Source: Ascidia mentula (taxonomy: Eukaryota; Chordata; Ascidiacea; Phlebobranchia; Ascidiidae). From it: a stretch of 64,000 bases of DNA. Every line of letters begins with the position of its first letter. Within the stretch, counting starts at the first letter, position 1. Below are positions 36,933 through 49,221 of the stretch, piece after piece. The translations under genes and the position numbers were made by a program. The stretch is taken from contig OX387204.1 of assembly GCA_947561715.1 (NCBI GenBank), positions 2,795,001 through 2,859,000 on the forward strand, in the 5' to 3' direction. The notes under the pieces were generated by a model that was given only the letters and a program-made list of their open reading frames with translations, had not been told where the DNA came from and did no database searches.

Positions 36933-39900
36933 ATGGAAAGCAAGGTAAGTTGTTGTTGTTGTTTTGGTGCGTTGCTATTGGTGATTTGCATCATGCTTGC
37001 AACGCTGCAAAGTAAATTTGCTGCTTTAGGATAACATATCCAGCATTGAAGCTCTGTTTGGATCTGGGACTATTCCTTTTTCATAGGCATGTTAGTTGGA
37101 ACAACAAAAACTCACATAATTGTAGCAAGACACATTATTAGCGGACTTTATTGCGTTGCAAATTAAAAAAAAAAATTTGTGCATGTTAGTATTTTACTTT
37201 CGCGAAATTTGACCAATAATTAATAGGAAAGAATTAGTTATTGTATTGAAATAATTGCACATTCAACAGTTGCCTAAACAATCTTCAAATTACATATTTC
37301 CACTATTGTGTTTGACTACAGTTTTTGTTGTTTATGGTAAAGTTTTATATAATCGAGAAACTTACTTTTGTAGTGTTTTTGCATGTGTTGGTGAATCAAA
37401 TGAAATGTGTATTAAAAAATCAAATGACACATAAGTTAAACACAATTTATCCCCCTTTTATTAGCGGAATGTTCCATATGGTTGACTAACTTGAAAAGTA
37501 TATTGTCAAGATATACTTTTATAGAAATTGAATGTAAACAACATCTCATATAACACCTTTTCCAATGAACAAAGAAAACCCCTCCTTCATTCGGATGATG
37601 AAGAAAATGCAAACAGGTGTGTTGGCTGATTGCAAACTTAAAGTTATGCTTTGCATGTGTATGCATTTGTAAACTGCAAAAAGAAGAAGTGAAAATGGCA
37701 AATAAGCAAATAGTTGATGCTGCCAGTTTTCTCTTGCAATGTATTGGAATTTCTGTTCCGCTTTTGGTTGAATATTGCACCACACAGGAACCAATTGAAA
37801 CTGATTCTTTTCAATGAACTTTTCTGCGCGGTGACTCACATAAGGAAGCAATGTAGCATGTTCACTTCCCATAATGTATTGTGGAGATAAGTAAGCTTGC
37901 CTATAGGCTATGGGTATAAAATAAAAACTAAGTTACCACCTATAAGAACAGCAACAATGTTTTGTTGACTAACCATTTTAAGAGCAAGGTTCATATCATC
38001 TGATGCTGTACACTCTGGGTGTATAATTATCACCAACTTTTTGCACCCTTTTTCTATTCATTTCCAATTTTTGTGCAGACAAGACAAAAATTTTTCTGGT
38101 GGCGATCCAGATGTGGAAGTCATGCAATCACAACCTGCAAATCCACATGCAACATCGTATGTATTTGTTTGTCTTGCATTTTTTGGAAAGATTTAAAGCT
38201 GATGGCTTGTGAAGTATAAAGGTATTCGCAGCACCTAAGAACTAATTTGACCAAAATGTCATAAGATTCAAAAAATTGAACACATGTGAGAGAAATGGTA
38301 CATTTCTTAGCATTATCCCCTTTTTCGTGTTGGCACGTTTTTTGGCGTTAGTTGTGTGCTGTACCATTACCTTGAGGAAGCCTTGTTGAATAACATGCGA
38401 AACGTCGGTGAATAAAGTTACGTTTTATCTTTGCCAGAAGAACAGATTATTCAGTTACAATATGCCTGGCAGCAACAAAAACATCAAAAACATTATATTT
38501 GTGAAATGGTACATGTTTAAAATAAAATAAAAACAGTCAATGTAATTTTTCACTTTTGTCTGTCTAGGGATGCTGCCACCATGATGCACTTGGTAAAAGG
38601 AAGTATTGGAACAGGACTGTTGAGTCTTCCTTTGGCAATTGAGAATTCAGGGTTGATTTTTGGTCCTGTGATGTTGCTCCTTATGGCTGTGGTGTGCATT
38701 CATTGCATGCGTCTTCTTGTAAAGTGCTCAAAGCACTTCTGCAGGTGAATACAAACATAAGATAACATAAAAATACTTTGTTTTATGAACAAATCACATG
38801 GCAGTTGGCTTCCATAAACAACTTTTCTGTTGACTAGTTCATTCATCAAATAAGGCATTATTTGAAAATGCTACTTTTCAAACTATAATGAAAGTTAATT
38901 TCACAATAGGAAAACCCGGAAAATGTTAATATCACAACAATGGCATGTATCCCATACAAAGAAAGTACTTGTTGAATTTCGGTTCCTCTTTCTGATTCAG
39001 TTCTTGCAACATAGGAAAATTTTCTTTTCAATTTAACATTCCAATAAACTTCCTGAATATGTGACTCATTTGAGAAACCAAAGTAATGCAATTTTGAGGA
39101 AGACTCATTACACATTTATTACAAAATGCCAAACAGCAGAACATTTTGTGTTGTCAGTTGCAAAGAACTTGGAGCTGGCTGCTTTAAATATGCAAATTTT
39201 GCATGATAATTTATACATTGATGATCAATGGCTGAGTGATTAAAAATCTTTTTTATAGCTAAAGTACTCACCTTTAGCTTGCCTTGCTGCATTGCAAGTG
39301 TGGCAGATAACCTAACTCAAATAGAATATGTAAATATGGTTTGACCACAGGATTGAAAATGTTCCATTTATGGATTACGCAACTGTGATGAAAATGGCTG
39401 TACGTCATGGGCCAGTGGTCTTTCTGCAACGATATGAAAATCTTGCAAGCCGACTAGTTGACATCTTTCTCTTAATCACACAGCTCGGATTCTGCTGTAT
39501 TTACTTTGTTTTCATGGCCCAAAATATTCGTCAGGTATGATATATGTTAATTATATTTCCAGTGTTTGTTGTAGACATAACATGTTTCCTTATTAGCAAT
39601 TGTACTTCTTGTTGGCAAAAGTGACAAAAAAATAATATTACACAAAGAAGGATGGCCTTAAGATTGATATAATTTTTTTGTTCTCTGCTCTCGAAGGCAA
39701 AATTAAAAACAATTGTCAAGGTTTAAAATCTATCTCTTCTGTAACAGGTTGTTATCCAGTACTGGACTAAAGCTCCTACTGACAGATATTTCATGGCCAT
39801 GATCTTTGTGCCTGTTGTCCTTTTCTGTTTCATCCGCCACCTGAAAGTTCTTGCATGGTTCTCGATGCTTGCCAATGTGGCCACTGCAGTTTCATTGGCC

Positions 39901-42186
39901 ATTATCGTCCGTTATGTCTCTCAAGTATGACATGTATTTCAGTTTGAGCGATTCCATTCCAAGCTATTGCAGATTATTTCAGATACTAAATTAAGATGAA
40001 TACTGTTAAAAAACTTTTTTGGGGGTTTGTCTTTTTGTGACCAAAAGTTCTGTGTATTCTGGCTTTTCATTGTGTCCAGTTACAAGGGTACAGCTTAAAT
40101 TCAATGCCAAATCCTACTGAAAGTTATCTTTGTATAAAAGAAATATTTTTCCCAAATAATTGTGTTCTCCCAGGACCTGCATTATGATTCCTTGCCATTT
40201 ATTGCAAATGCCTCCAGTATTCCCATGTTCTTTGGCAATGCCATCTTTGCATTCGAGACCATTGGAGTTGTAAGTGATGCTTTTTGCCTATGCAGTTTTA
40301 CTTAAAACAAAAGCTGTATTTTTTGAAACATACTAACAGTATTATTGCTCACATTTATCTATGACATTAGATTCTGCCAATTGAAAATGAAATGAGGAAC
40401 CCTCAGAACTTTCCTTTCATTCTGTACTCTGGTATGTCCGTAGTTTCATCTCTCTACATTGGATTGGGTGTCATCGGATATCTTAAGTATGGCTCAAATA
40501 TATGTGGAAGTATCACCCTCAATCTTCCAAGTGCAGACCCGTAAGTCATATATATATCTGGCACTTTATTGTTGTGCTGTATATCTGTTTAGCATTTAAA
40601 TGGTGTCAAATAAAAATTTACAAACTGCAAGCATGAAAACAACCATACATAATTTGTATAACTGGTGCATAAATTATTTTAATTTGATTTGAAAACATTT
40701 ACAGTTAAAATTAAACACTTTAAAAGCTTTACAAATGAACAAATCCCCTCACAATGTCACTGTGTTATCAAACTTTGGCAGTTTGGAAACTTGGCCCTTG
40801 CAAACCAATCTCTCAATTTCAGCTGCATACAAAATGTACAAAATATTTATTTTATTCACAAAAAATAACCTCGAGAAGCAGCTTTTAGCACATTTCTTCT
40901 ACTTACATGTAGCTTAGCTCAAGCAGCAAAGGTTCTTTACTCATTTGTCATTTTTGTTGGTTGGCTCATACAATTCTATGTGCCCATGCAACTTATGGAA
41001 CTATGGATAAAACGGTTCAGACACCCGCGTCTCATGGACGCTGTAGTGAGAATTTCGCTTACAATGTTTACTTGTGAGTACAAACCCTGAATGGACCACA
41101 ATTGTGTAAAATGTCATGTGAATCAAAATCAAACAAAACTTATCAGTTCAAATGATCTCAAAAATATGTCCTGTATGACAGTGCACTATTTTTTTGAAAT
41201 CCAATTGGTGTCATGAGTTTCCTTTTTTTTTGAAAACTTTTAGTTTGGTTTTGCTTTATCACTAGGGCAATTTTTGTCATGTAAGTTATGTTTCTTCACA
41301 CACTGTTGATGTTTCTTGGAATGCTCAAATATCACACTGTTTTTTTATGATGGACCACTGCATGCTTTTGATGCTATTGGATGAGTGTGGTGGCAATGAT
41401 ACTAACTCATCAATAAAAATGCTTTTCTAGCTTTATTTTGAAAACTGCTTTTTATTTGTAAAGTATAAGCAATAATATTTATGCACTTTGTTTATCATGT
41501 GGTGGCATTTTACTAAACTATTTGCACATAACTAAAGGCTTATGTGCAATTGCAATCCCTAATCTTGGTGATTATATTGCCCTCATCGGAGCATTTTCTT
41601 CATCTTTCCTTGCCCTCATCTTCCCTCCCATCATTCACCTTCTCACTTTCTACTCACCTCAGAGCAACGAAGTGGACGCACCGTTGATTGACAACGCAGA
41701 TGAAACTACTGAAGAAAGGTACTGGGACTTTTACTATTATTTGGTAGTGGTTGATGAAAAGCAAGAGTCCAATCAATGGGCTTCGCAAAGCTTATTCGTA
41801 TGTTATTTTGCCAGTTGGAATTTTTTTGCAGAGTATGAATTGAATGTGAATACAGGAATGTTCCCCAAGATCAAGAAGGAATAAAATTTAGGGGAAATAT
41901 ATTCATTTTAGAACGCTTATGTTGAAACGTCACATTTTCTTTTCATCCCCCATGTGTTTTAACTGGCATAGCGAATTCAATCCCGTTATCCAGTCGGTAA
42001 TGAGCTGATCTTTTTTTCAGCAACCGCACGAGAAACACGGGAATGTCGAAGCCGATCCTTATCAAGGATTTTATCATCATGGTCGTCGGGTTCGGTGGCT
42101 TCGTCGCCGGCACAATTGTATCTGTACAGAGCATTGTACACGACTTGAGTACGGACGAGAGCAACAGCACATGTAGCGGTAACTGA
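36933..42186 (+). CDS. Proton-coupled amino-acid transporter, SLC36/PAT family, copy 2
   Basis: Exons: 36933-36944, 37525-37616, 38079-38156, 38568-38744, 39351-39534, 39748-39924, 40174-40269, 40371-40540, 40913-41073, 41538-41718, 42021-42186; phases agree and total 497 residues. Exon structure is that of copy 1 except that exon 9a is gone and only the 9b type remains. The frame is fully open, so this looks functional. Differences of note: the conserved helix-1 motif [11 protein letters not shown] is GSIGTGLLSLP here, although the helix His is kept; exon 2 has lost the internal ATG; and an early TGA shortens the tail to CSGN. Substrate or proton coupling may therefore differ from copy 1. 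That is inference. Confidence 0.92.
38374..38437. repeat. Short dispersed repeat with GAAACGTCGGT motif, copy A
   Basis: About 64 bases, in an SLC36 copy 2 intron, alignable to 57755-57820. Shared blocks are GTTGAATA, GCGAAACGTCGGT, AATMAA, ACGTTT and a terminal TGCCAG. It lacks a coding frame and may be the tail of a retroelement or another short element; the family is unknown to me. Confidence 0.5.
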
Positions 42187-42849
42187 GAAATCACCGCCAA
42201 GGTTCTGTTTCCGCCCCTGTGTGGCGCGGGAGCACCACGACAATGCAGGTGGTTAGAAAAGACGAACGGCATGAAATTTCCGTGTTCACTGTTAATCCCC
42301 ATGGACATGGTTATTTTTTGTATTGCGCGCCACAGCACTGTTGCATTTGTACAATATGTCGCCGTAAGTTGCATTCCACTTATTTTTTTGTATAAATTCG
42401 ATCGTTTTCATCGAATCAAAACTAGTTGTTGTTACTTATTGGCTGGAACTTGCCCCTGGTCACTTGTTGGGTCTCTTCATTTCGCTGCACTTCATTTAAT
42501 AAACTTCTGCGCAAAGCGCAAAAAATCTCGGAATTTCGAAGTAACCGCACGGTGGAGCCAAATAGTTTTGCCAGCTCTTTCCGTATTGCCTACTACTGCG
42601 ATAACGACATACGCCAGAGCTGTCATTTTAGCGAATATAGCGTTGGGTGAATGGATAAGAAAAAATATGTTTCAATTTAATATAAAATGCTATTCCAACA
42701 AAATCCAAGCAAATTTCGACACAGAGCGAATAGTTTAGCCTAAAATACGATCTTATGCTGCAATAGAGATCCTACTTCTATAGAACTTTGCTAGACCTAG
42801 CGATAGTTAATTTTCTACGGTTTAACCTAGAAGTTGTAATCTTCATGCA
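42187..42849. other. 3' flank of SLC36 copy 2, no gene seen
   Basis: This aligns in patches with the copy 1 flank. A 155-codon open frame (42271-42738, plus) is not open in the homologous part of unit 1, so I do not call it a gene. Confidence 0.4.
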
Positions 42850-43480
42850 AGAGCACTCACAAACCAGACTCTATATTATAGTTTATTATTGCCCCGACAC
42901 AACGTTTGACTTTAAAGTGAAGTGCAGCTAATATGAACTTTCCGTACACATTCAAACGCATACATAACACTGTTGTATAACAGCAATCAAAATCAGATCT
43001 TGTATTTAGTTGAGCGACGATTTTGATTCGAACTTTTCTGTACTAAGTGACGGAATAACACTATGTAGAAACACAAAGCAATCCAACGTGACACAATGCC
43101 GGTTTAATAGGGTCCAGGCAGTGCCTCATGTGAGGATTAATTCCCAATGGCTACGATGGCAACGGACGCTAAAACGAAACTATATATGCTTAAATTCACA
43201 CCTAATGGTAAATGTTACTGAAAATTGCCTTGAAGAAAACCGAACCTATTGTGTTTTTTTTGCTTGGTTTCTGTCCGTTTGTATTCCTACATATTCTGTT
43301 GCCTTAAAAGTCATAAAATTGTTTACATTTGCAGTACAAGACATGTGATCGAAATATTCAGTTGATCGTCGTCGTCGCCGCCAATAACCCCCCGGAAATA
43401 GAAACATTAAGCCCAATTTGTGACGTAACAGTGGTGTGACGTCACGTTTGTGTACACAATAAGCATTGTTGATGGCGAAG
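42850..43480 (+). pseudogene. Relic of the CAP gene in duplication unit 2
   Basis: 42890-43130 aligns with the intron before CAP exon 5 (33940-34200). 43335-43425 aligns with the second half of exon 5, including GTTCATCGTTGCCGCCTACA as a mutated GTCGTCGTCGCCGCCAATA and the following CCCCCGG. The upstream half of the exon (TARFTQLVWKE) and exons 1-4 are missing. The downstream GACGTAAC-rich flank and GTGTACACAA also match. Confidence 0.65.
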
Positions 43481-43847
43481 GGTATGAGTTATGGTATGAT
43501 TTGTTTGTTGTTTCTTTTGGAAATGTGTTTGCTTCCGTCGCATTTGTTGTTTGTTTCGATTCTGGGATACGCGCGCAGACAATTTTTCCGCCAGTTTATC
43601 GCGGAAGTTTGCCAATCATTTTTCTGTGACAAGCACTTGAAGCACTTTTATGCAATGTTAAATTCATTTTAAGAGCAATTTCTCGTTTAAATGCCACTCA
43701 CTGCAGTGTTCATCGAAGTGTAAAAGGTTGTTTCGTGTGACATATAAGGCCTTCGGTATATATTGGGTCAATCATAAAAGAAAACTAACACAAGAAGCAC
43801 TTTGCTGGCATATTTTCTACGAAAAATAAATCAATATTCTCCTACTC

Positions 43848-46800
43848 TCAGTCGGCGATTTGGTCATAGTCAAGTTCAATCGCAAAATCCTCCTTGAAAA
43901 CGTGCCAGGTCTTGGGTTTGTGTGGATTGTCGATCTCCTCACGATTAATCGTCAGTTTCGACCCATCCAGGAAGGATGTATTCACCCAGAAATAGAAGGC
44001 ACACTGGTCGTATCCGACTGGGACGTTTCTCTGGATTTAAATGTATTGAGTTTAAACTGAGTCTTGTCTGTTGAATCACATGCACACCGATGTGGTAACG
44101 GACAAGGCCACGGAGAGGGGGAAAAGGTGCGAAGACCTTTTATTGTATAGATGAAGTGAGATTGTGAGCCTTAGTCGTGCAAATCTCTTGGTTTCGAAGC
44201 AACCATGGTATATTCATGGGTCGGGCTTCACCCCCCTCGTGGGGCCTGGCAATAAGGTACCATGGACTAATATGAAACTCTCAACCAGTTGTCATAAAAT
44301 GCAGTACATGTATGTTAGAAGCATGGTTTAAGTTATGTTTATAAGCATGTCACTTACCGCAGTAGATGTAAATCGGATTTTGACGTCACCACAAAGAATT
44401 GGGCATTGTTGGAGCTCGCAAACCACGTGGTTTTGGGCGGTGTCGTGGTGTATCTTGAACATACAAGCACGTTTTTAAAAAGACACATTATTTTGAGTAT
44501 AACTGCTCAGTGTCCTTTATGTTGGGGCAGCTGTGCTGTGATACAGATATAACAACCACCTTGCAGTTATATTCTTCGGCAAACTGACACTTTAACATTT
44601 CTTTCCGGTCCAGTATGATATCCATAGCGAGATCAGATCCGTTGCCACGACCAACTCCTGTATATGAAAGAGTTAGAGTTTGCATACAAGTTTCTCACAG
44701 CGCGTCATAACGCCCTGTTGTGTCGTTTTGAGTTACATGGGCGTCGCAAAAAAATAAGGTTTTGGGGGGAAACAATAGAGGAAAATGTAACAAGTAAAAT
44801 TCTTTTTTTGCAACAAAGGCTTGTTAACTTAGGAACTAATCGTCCTGATGAATTTACACAGTAATTGATGCGCCGTAAAGTGCAGTGAATTCTTCAGTGC
44901 GTCGCCCGCCATAAGTTTGAGATTGTATCAGCGATTTTAAATAAAACATTAGATTAACGACATTAAACTTTCCATTTGCACAAAAACTCGTCACCACCGT
45001 TTAGCAGTTTTCGTGGTTATCAATACCGCCACCCGGCGGAGACATTGATTCAGGTAGGAACATCGGTGGATTGTTAAATAGATAACTCGTCTAAATTTGT
45101 AAAGCTTAAAAGCTAAACCTATAGGAGTGCATCAATGAGCGCGGGCAAAAATATTTTTGCTGGTTTTTTAGGTCATTAACTAATAAATGCTATCGTGGTT
45201 TCATGAGATTGATTTTGAATCCTTTTTGTCATGACTCAAAAGTGGCTCTAGCAAATATTTTCATGTCAAGACCGTGCAGGTAAATTAGGGTCACGAGATA
45301 AAAAACAATACTTTCCCAAACAATGCCGCAATTTGCAAAAACTCCTACACATAAAAAACATAACACGGTATAGCCTTCGAGCGTTTTTTAGCAAAACTCT
45401 TCCTCAACCACCAGCTGTTTCGAAGTTATAAATACCGCCACCGGGCGGACACAAAAGTTCTCACAAACTCACAGATTACCTTCAATAGATTTTATCGTGA
45501 TGGATCTCAATCTTATCTCCTTCCGTGGTGGCTCCAGGCCTCCAAACTCTTTCTTGATTCGTTCAAAGTAACCAACATAACGAATCTGCGACGCCGTCTC
45601 AACGCCTTGAAAAGTCAACCCAACTTCCATATCCGTCCGTCGTGAACCAAAATATTGAAGAGCTTCCTGCAAGTCCATTGTGACGTAACAGTTAATAAGG
45701 TTATTAAGTAAAAACAACATCTTTTTAGGTGGGAAAATCTTGGAGAGGAACACGAACAGAAAACCTAGAGCTAATCATAGGGTAAACGTAAGGTAATTGA
45801 GTAACAAGGCGCACAAAAGCGAGCAGGCAACTGCAGAGACGAGCAATATAACGTAACTGAACGACACTATCTTGTCTATCTGCGGATTAAAGTAGCATTT
45901 AATAGCAGAAGATTGTTAATGAATATATTTATCTGATGTACCCATGCTCAAATGAAATGCTCATTAACTGCATAGGAGGGATTCTACCTTGGCGGAGTCG
46001 AACTTTCCGGATTCTAGAAGCCAAGCGCAGACCGCTGTTCCCGTCCTCCCCTTTCCACCCTTGCAATGAATGGCGATCACGTGATTCTCGTCTGACGTCA
46101 TCCAATCTCGCGCGTCTTCGATAAATTTGAGCAAGTCTCTGAGAGGATGACAAGAAAAATATTTTCTTGAATAAAATCAAGTCCTGTATTGTTGCTGACT
46201 TGGGAGCTTACAATGGTAATAACATATAACTTGTATAACAAAAATCGTACATTGTGGATTTTAAGTTTGTTGATTAAAATACGAGCTTTTTAGTCACAAA
46301 ATTGGTACATGCACTATCTCACTTGATAGTGGGGACGTTGTGGTCATCGATCATCACCCGACACACGCGATCTTCGAAGTAACGCGTTTCGTAACTTCGT
46401 TCACCTAAAACACAATACATAGTAAAAGAAAGTTAGGTCTACAGGCCTAGCAGGATGAGCCACTTTTTTCCGACGAGTCGGAGCGAGACTTAAAAAATCA
46501 AGCTCTCGGTGAGGTTTGAACTCACGTTGAGTTCCTGCCAATTATGTCATTGCATGAAACATTACTGCATTTTTAAAGAAAGAGTTGGTTTGATCAACAT
46601 AAAATATCTAAAATATTATACAACTATACCAACTACCAAACAACACACTACGGGATGTTTGGAATTTCGCACATGCGGCATACGTAACAGCACCACGACA
46701 AGCAATATTGAACAAATTGGGTTCAGCGCCACAACCAAAACGCCATACTTACTGCAAAGGTTGTAGATACGGTAGTTCCCCTTGTGTTTCGTGTTAAAGA

Positions 46801-49221
46801 ATCGACTGACTTCTCCGATGGGGTTTCGGAAGACGCTCTGCAATCCACTGCTCGGAAACGACATCGCTATGACGTTGTCGGTAACGTAGGTCAAGTCAAG
46901 GTCAAAGCCGTCTTTCTGAAGAAAATAAGCCAACGAAAGTTAACACAAATGGGAACATCTACTTGTATATCTAATGGTTTTCTTTTCTTTGAGTAAACTC
47001 AAGGTAACTTTCGATGAAATAAATTTTGCAGAAATAAAACAGGTTTATTAAAGAAACTCAGATGGGTGGTTGTGCGATTGTTGCATTTCTTGCTCACCCT
47101 GTATCTGCGCTTGTTTTGTGAAACTGTTTGCCGACTTGATTTCTTCATTTGTTGGTGCGAGTAGAAAATCCGGGCCACTCGAATTACGCGCAAGAGACGG
47201 GCAAGCTTCACCAATCTAAATAATAAAACACACAGCTCAAGATCCAATGGCCACGGAAACACTCAAATGATTTGCTTGAGTGATTTTAATCCTAAAAGCA
47301 AATTAAAAAAGGACGAAATTTCGTTAAAAATTTCCCCGCATAAATAACAAACGCAAGGTGGCCAAACGTAGGTTGCATGCATTTAAAAGATGATCAACAA
47401 TGGCACACTTTCCAAGGCCGTTTTCATCGGCTTCAGCAAGCACCTCGTCCAACGCGGTGTAAACGACGGTCACTACGAACGTGACCAGAATGATGACGGC
47501 GTCCGCAACCTCCCACGGATTGCCGAAAAACTTTTTGAACCTGTGAAAATAGGTTATCTTAGTCATATTGCCGATTGACATCTTGGCAACTTTGTGGAAA
47601 ATATTGTCACATTTTTGGGAGTGACCTCTGTATCTGCGCCGCTATTTTCATTGAAAAATACTACTACACCGGGTCACAACTTGATCCACATATAAGCCTT
47701 TGCAGCATAGAAATCTGTGCGAATATTAACGCTACGATTTCGTGTAGTATTTCAACTCAAATTTATAAACAAAAATAACAGGTGGTTGCCCTGTTTACAC
47801 CTAATCATTAAAATTAGCACAGATTTCTGTTTTACACATAGTTATATGTGATAATGTAGATCAAGTTTGGAAAAAACTTTGTGACCCGGGTGTAAAAGTA
47901 TATCTTCCATTTTTATTGCAGTTTTCTGCTATATTAGGTTGACGTAGTACCAAAACTTTAAAAATATGTTTGTTGTAGATGTACTTTAAATTTTATACAA
48001 AGTTGTAATGACCATGTCGCATGCACTTAATTTTTTTCAACACATTGGATCTTTAAATTTGGTTGTTTAAAACGTTGTTTTACAGTTGTTGCTTCTAATG
48101 TAAAGGAGTAATGTGCGATTTGCGGTTCTTTCTTTTTGCAACACCCAAATCAAAGCGTACTATCATCGAAAACAATTCCCAACATGCTTTCAATTCTTCT
48201 TAAAACTTATTGTTTTGCATCAACTTATTGCCACCCACCTTAATTGCTAAGGTCAACAAAAAAAATCTAAATAAAAAACTTCTCATTTAAACCAGCGGGA
48301 AACATTTACCCGTAAGCAAAGATGCGGGAAAACAGATCCAACATAAAGATGCAGGAGAGTGTGAGGGATATTCCATCGAAGACGAGCTGGGAGGACTTGG
48401 TCTTACTCGTTCCTATGCTCAGGTCGATGATCATGAGCAGAATATCCAGGAGAATGAGAATGACTCCAACCACTCGGATGGAAAGATGGTCGACGAAAGA
48501 CCGAACTTTAAACTGCCATCGTCTGGGTGTGAATATAACGTTCAATAATAAAAATTGAATGCGAGGCAAAAGATGCACAAAAGGTGTTGGGCTCATGGTT
48601 ATCTGGTCGGCTAGGTCAGTGATTTCAGCTAATCTTGCATACTTTATTAAGTTTACACCTGATGTAGCGGGAGTGTTTTTTAGAATATAAAAATCAGTCT
48701 TTTTAGACAGCGCTAAACCAGAAAAGTACAGTTCAGTGTCGCAAGTCTGATACAACTTATTACATAAAGAAACTCATTTGAAATAGGGTTATAAGGTTTA
48801 CCAAGCAGATCCAGTGTTTATACAGACATAATTATCTCAATTTCAATGACTGTGGAAGAGCTTTAAGTCCCACTGCAATTTATACAAATAAAAACTTTCT
48901 ATGAATTTCGCAAATATAGTTTTTTCAATCTTACTCCAGTTCGTTCCTTGGTTCCAAATTTTCCCGTCCATCGTCCAATCCGTCTTCATTCCACCACAAC
49001 TCCGAGATTTCAGGGATACCCACCGGCACAGTACGTTGCTCTGTGGCTACTGGGTCACCAGTTGTCCCGATAACTTTCTTTTCCTCCAATTCTTCCCTCC
49101 AACTGACTCTCTTGCTCCTCTTCCCGCTCCTGGGAGAAGCGTTGGGCTGCGCTTCGCCGTTGCCTGGCAACGCCTTGCCTCCATTTTCCCCCAGAAACTC
49201 CACATCCCTGCCTTCATCCAT
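43848..49221 (-). CDS. VSP: Voltage-sensing phosphatase (Ci-VSP/TPTE family)
   Basis: Exons: 48935-49221, 48310-48522, 47409-47540, 47098-47215, 46753-46915, 46323-46404, 45988-46138, 45480-45666, 44560-44657, 44358-44453, 43848-44030; phases agree and give 569 residues (Ci-VSP: 576). The enzyme couples membrane depolarisation to dephosphorylation of PI(4,5)P2 and PI(3,4,5)P3 at the plasma membrane. The N-terminal tail holds PEISELWW. S1 starts [21 protein letters not shown]3 is [20 protein letters not shown], and S4 is [19 protein letters not shown] with four regularly spaced Arg. The linker [16 protein letters not shown] follows. The phosphatase loop is [10 protein letters not shown] with the nucleophilic Cys, then FGSRRTD and [17 protein letters not shown]. 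The C2 domain ends [19 protein letters not shown]. An in-frame TAA two codons upstream supports the ATG at 49221. Exons 9-11 lie in the duplicated block. Confidence 0.95.
44986..45454. repeat. Pair of direct repeats about 400 bases apart in a VSP intron
   Basis: 44986-45043 and 45394-45454 share AACTC-TC, ACCACC, AGCAGTTTTCG/AGCTGTTTCGA, GTTAT and a GC-rich end ATACCGCCACC-GGCGGA-ACA that is itself a small palindrome. They may be ends or copies of a short mobile element. There is no coding frame. Confidence 0.45.
46500..46580. repeat. Dispersed short repeat in a VSP intron
   Basis: CATTGCATGAAACATTACTG around 46550 matches CACTGCATGAAACATTATTG near 53174 in the RNF intron, and GAGGTTTGAACTCACG is nearby. 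The GGTTTGAAC piece vaguely recalls a Pol III B box, so a tRNA-derived SINE is possible but unproven. Confidence 0.35.

Larger units (their letters stand above)
36720..44657. repeat. Tandem segmental duplication, unit 2
   Basis: This unit carries SLC36 copy 2, a relic of the CAP gene and VSP exons 9-11 in place in the intact VSP gene. Homology to unit 1 stops within or just beyond VSP exon 9. It is about 8 kb against 13 kb for unit 1, through loss of exon 9a and most of the CAP gene here and insertions in unit 1. Confidence 0.8.

Noticed and set aside
36560..36994. 144-codon minus-strand frame over the SLC36 copy 2 promoter
   Set aside because: It overlaps the promoter and first exon of SLC36. 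A similar frame at 23129-23350 reflects the duplication, not coding conservation, and the rest does not match.
42271..42738. 155-codon plus-strand frame after SLC36 copy 2
   Set aside because: The homologous region of unit 1 is aligned but interrupted, composition is not protein-like, and there is no family resemblance.
44200..44270. Inverted CCATGGTA / TACCATGG pair in a VSP intron
   Set aside because: Short arms and no flanking duplication or extended pairing; too weak to call an element.
46500..46530. tRNA-like B-box sequence GGTTTGAACTC
   Set aside because: No matching A box at the right distance and no cloverleaf could be drawn, so it is kept only as a repeat.
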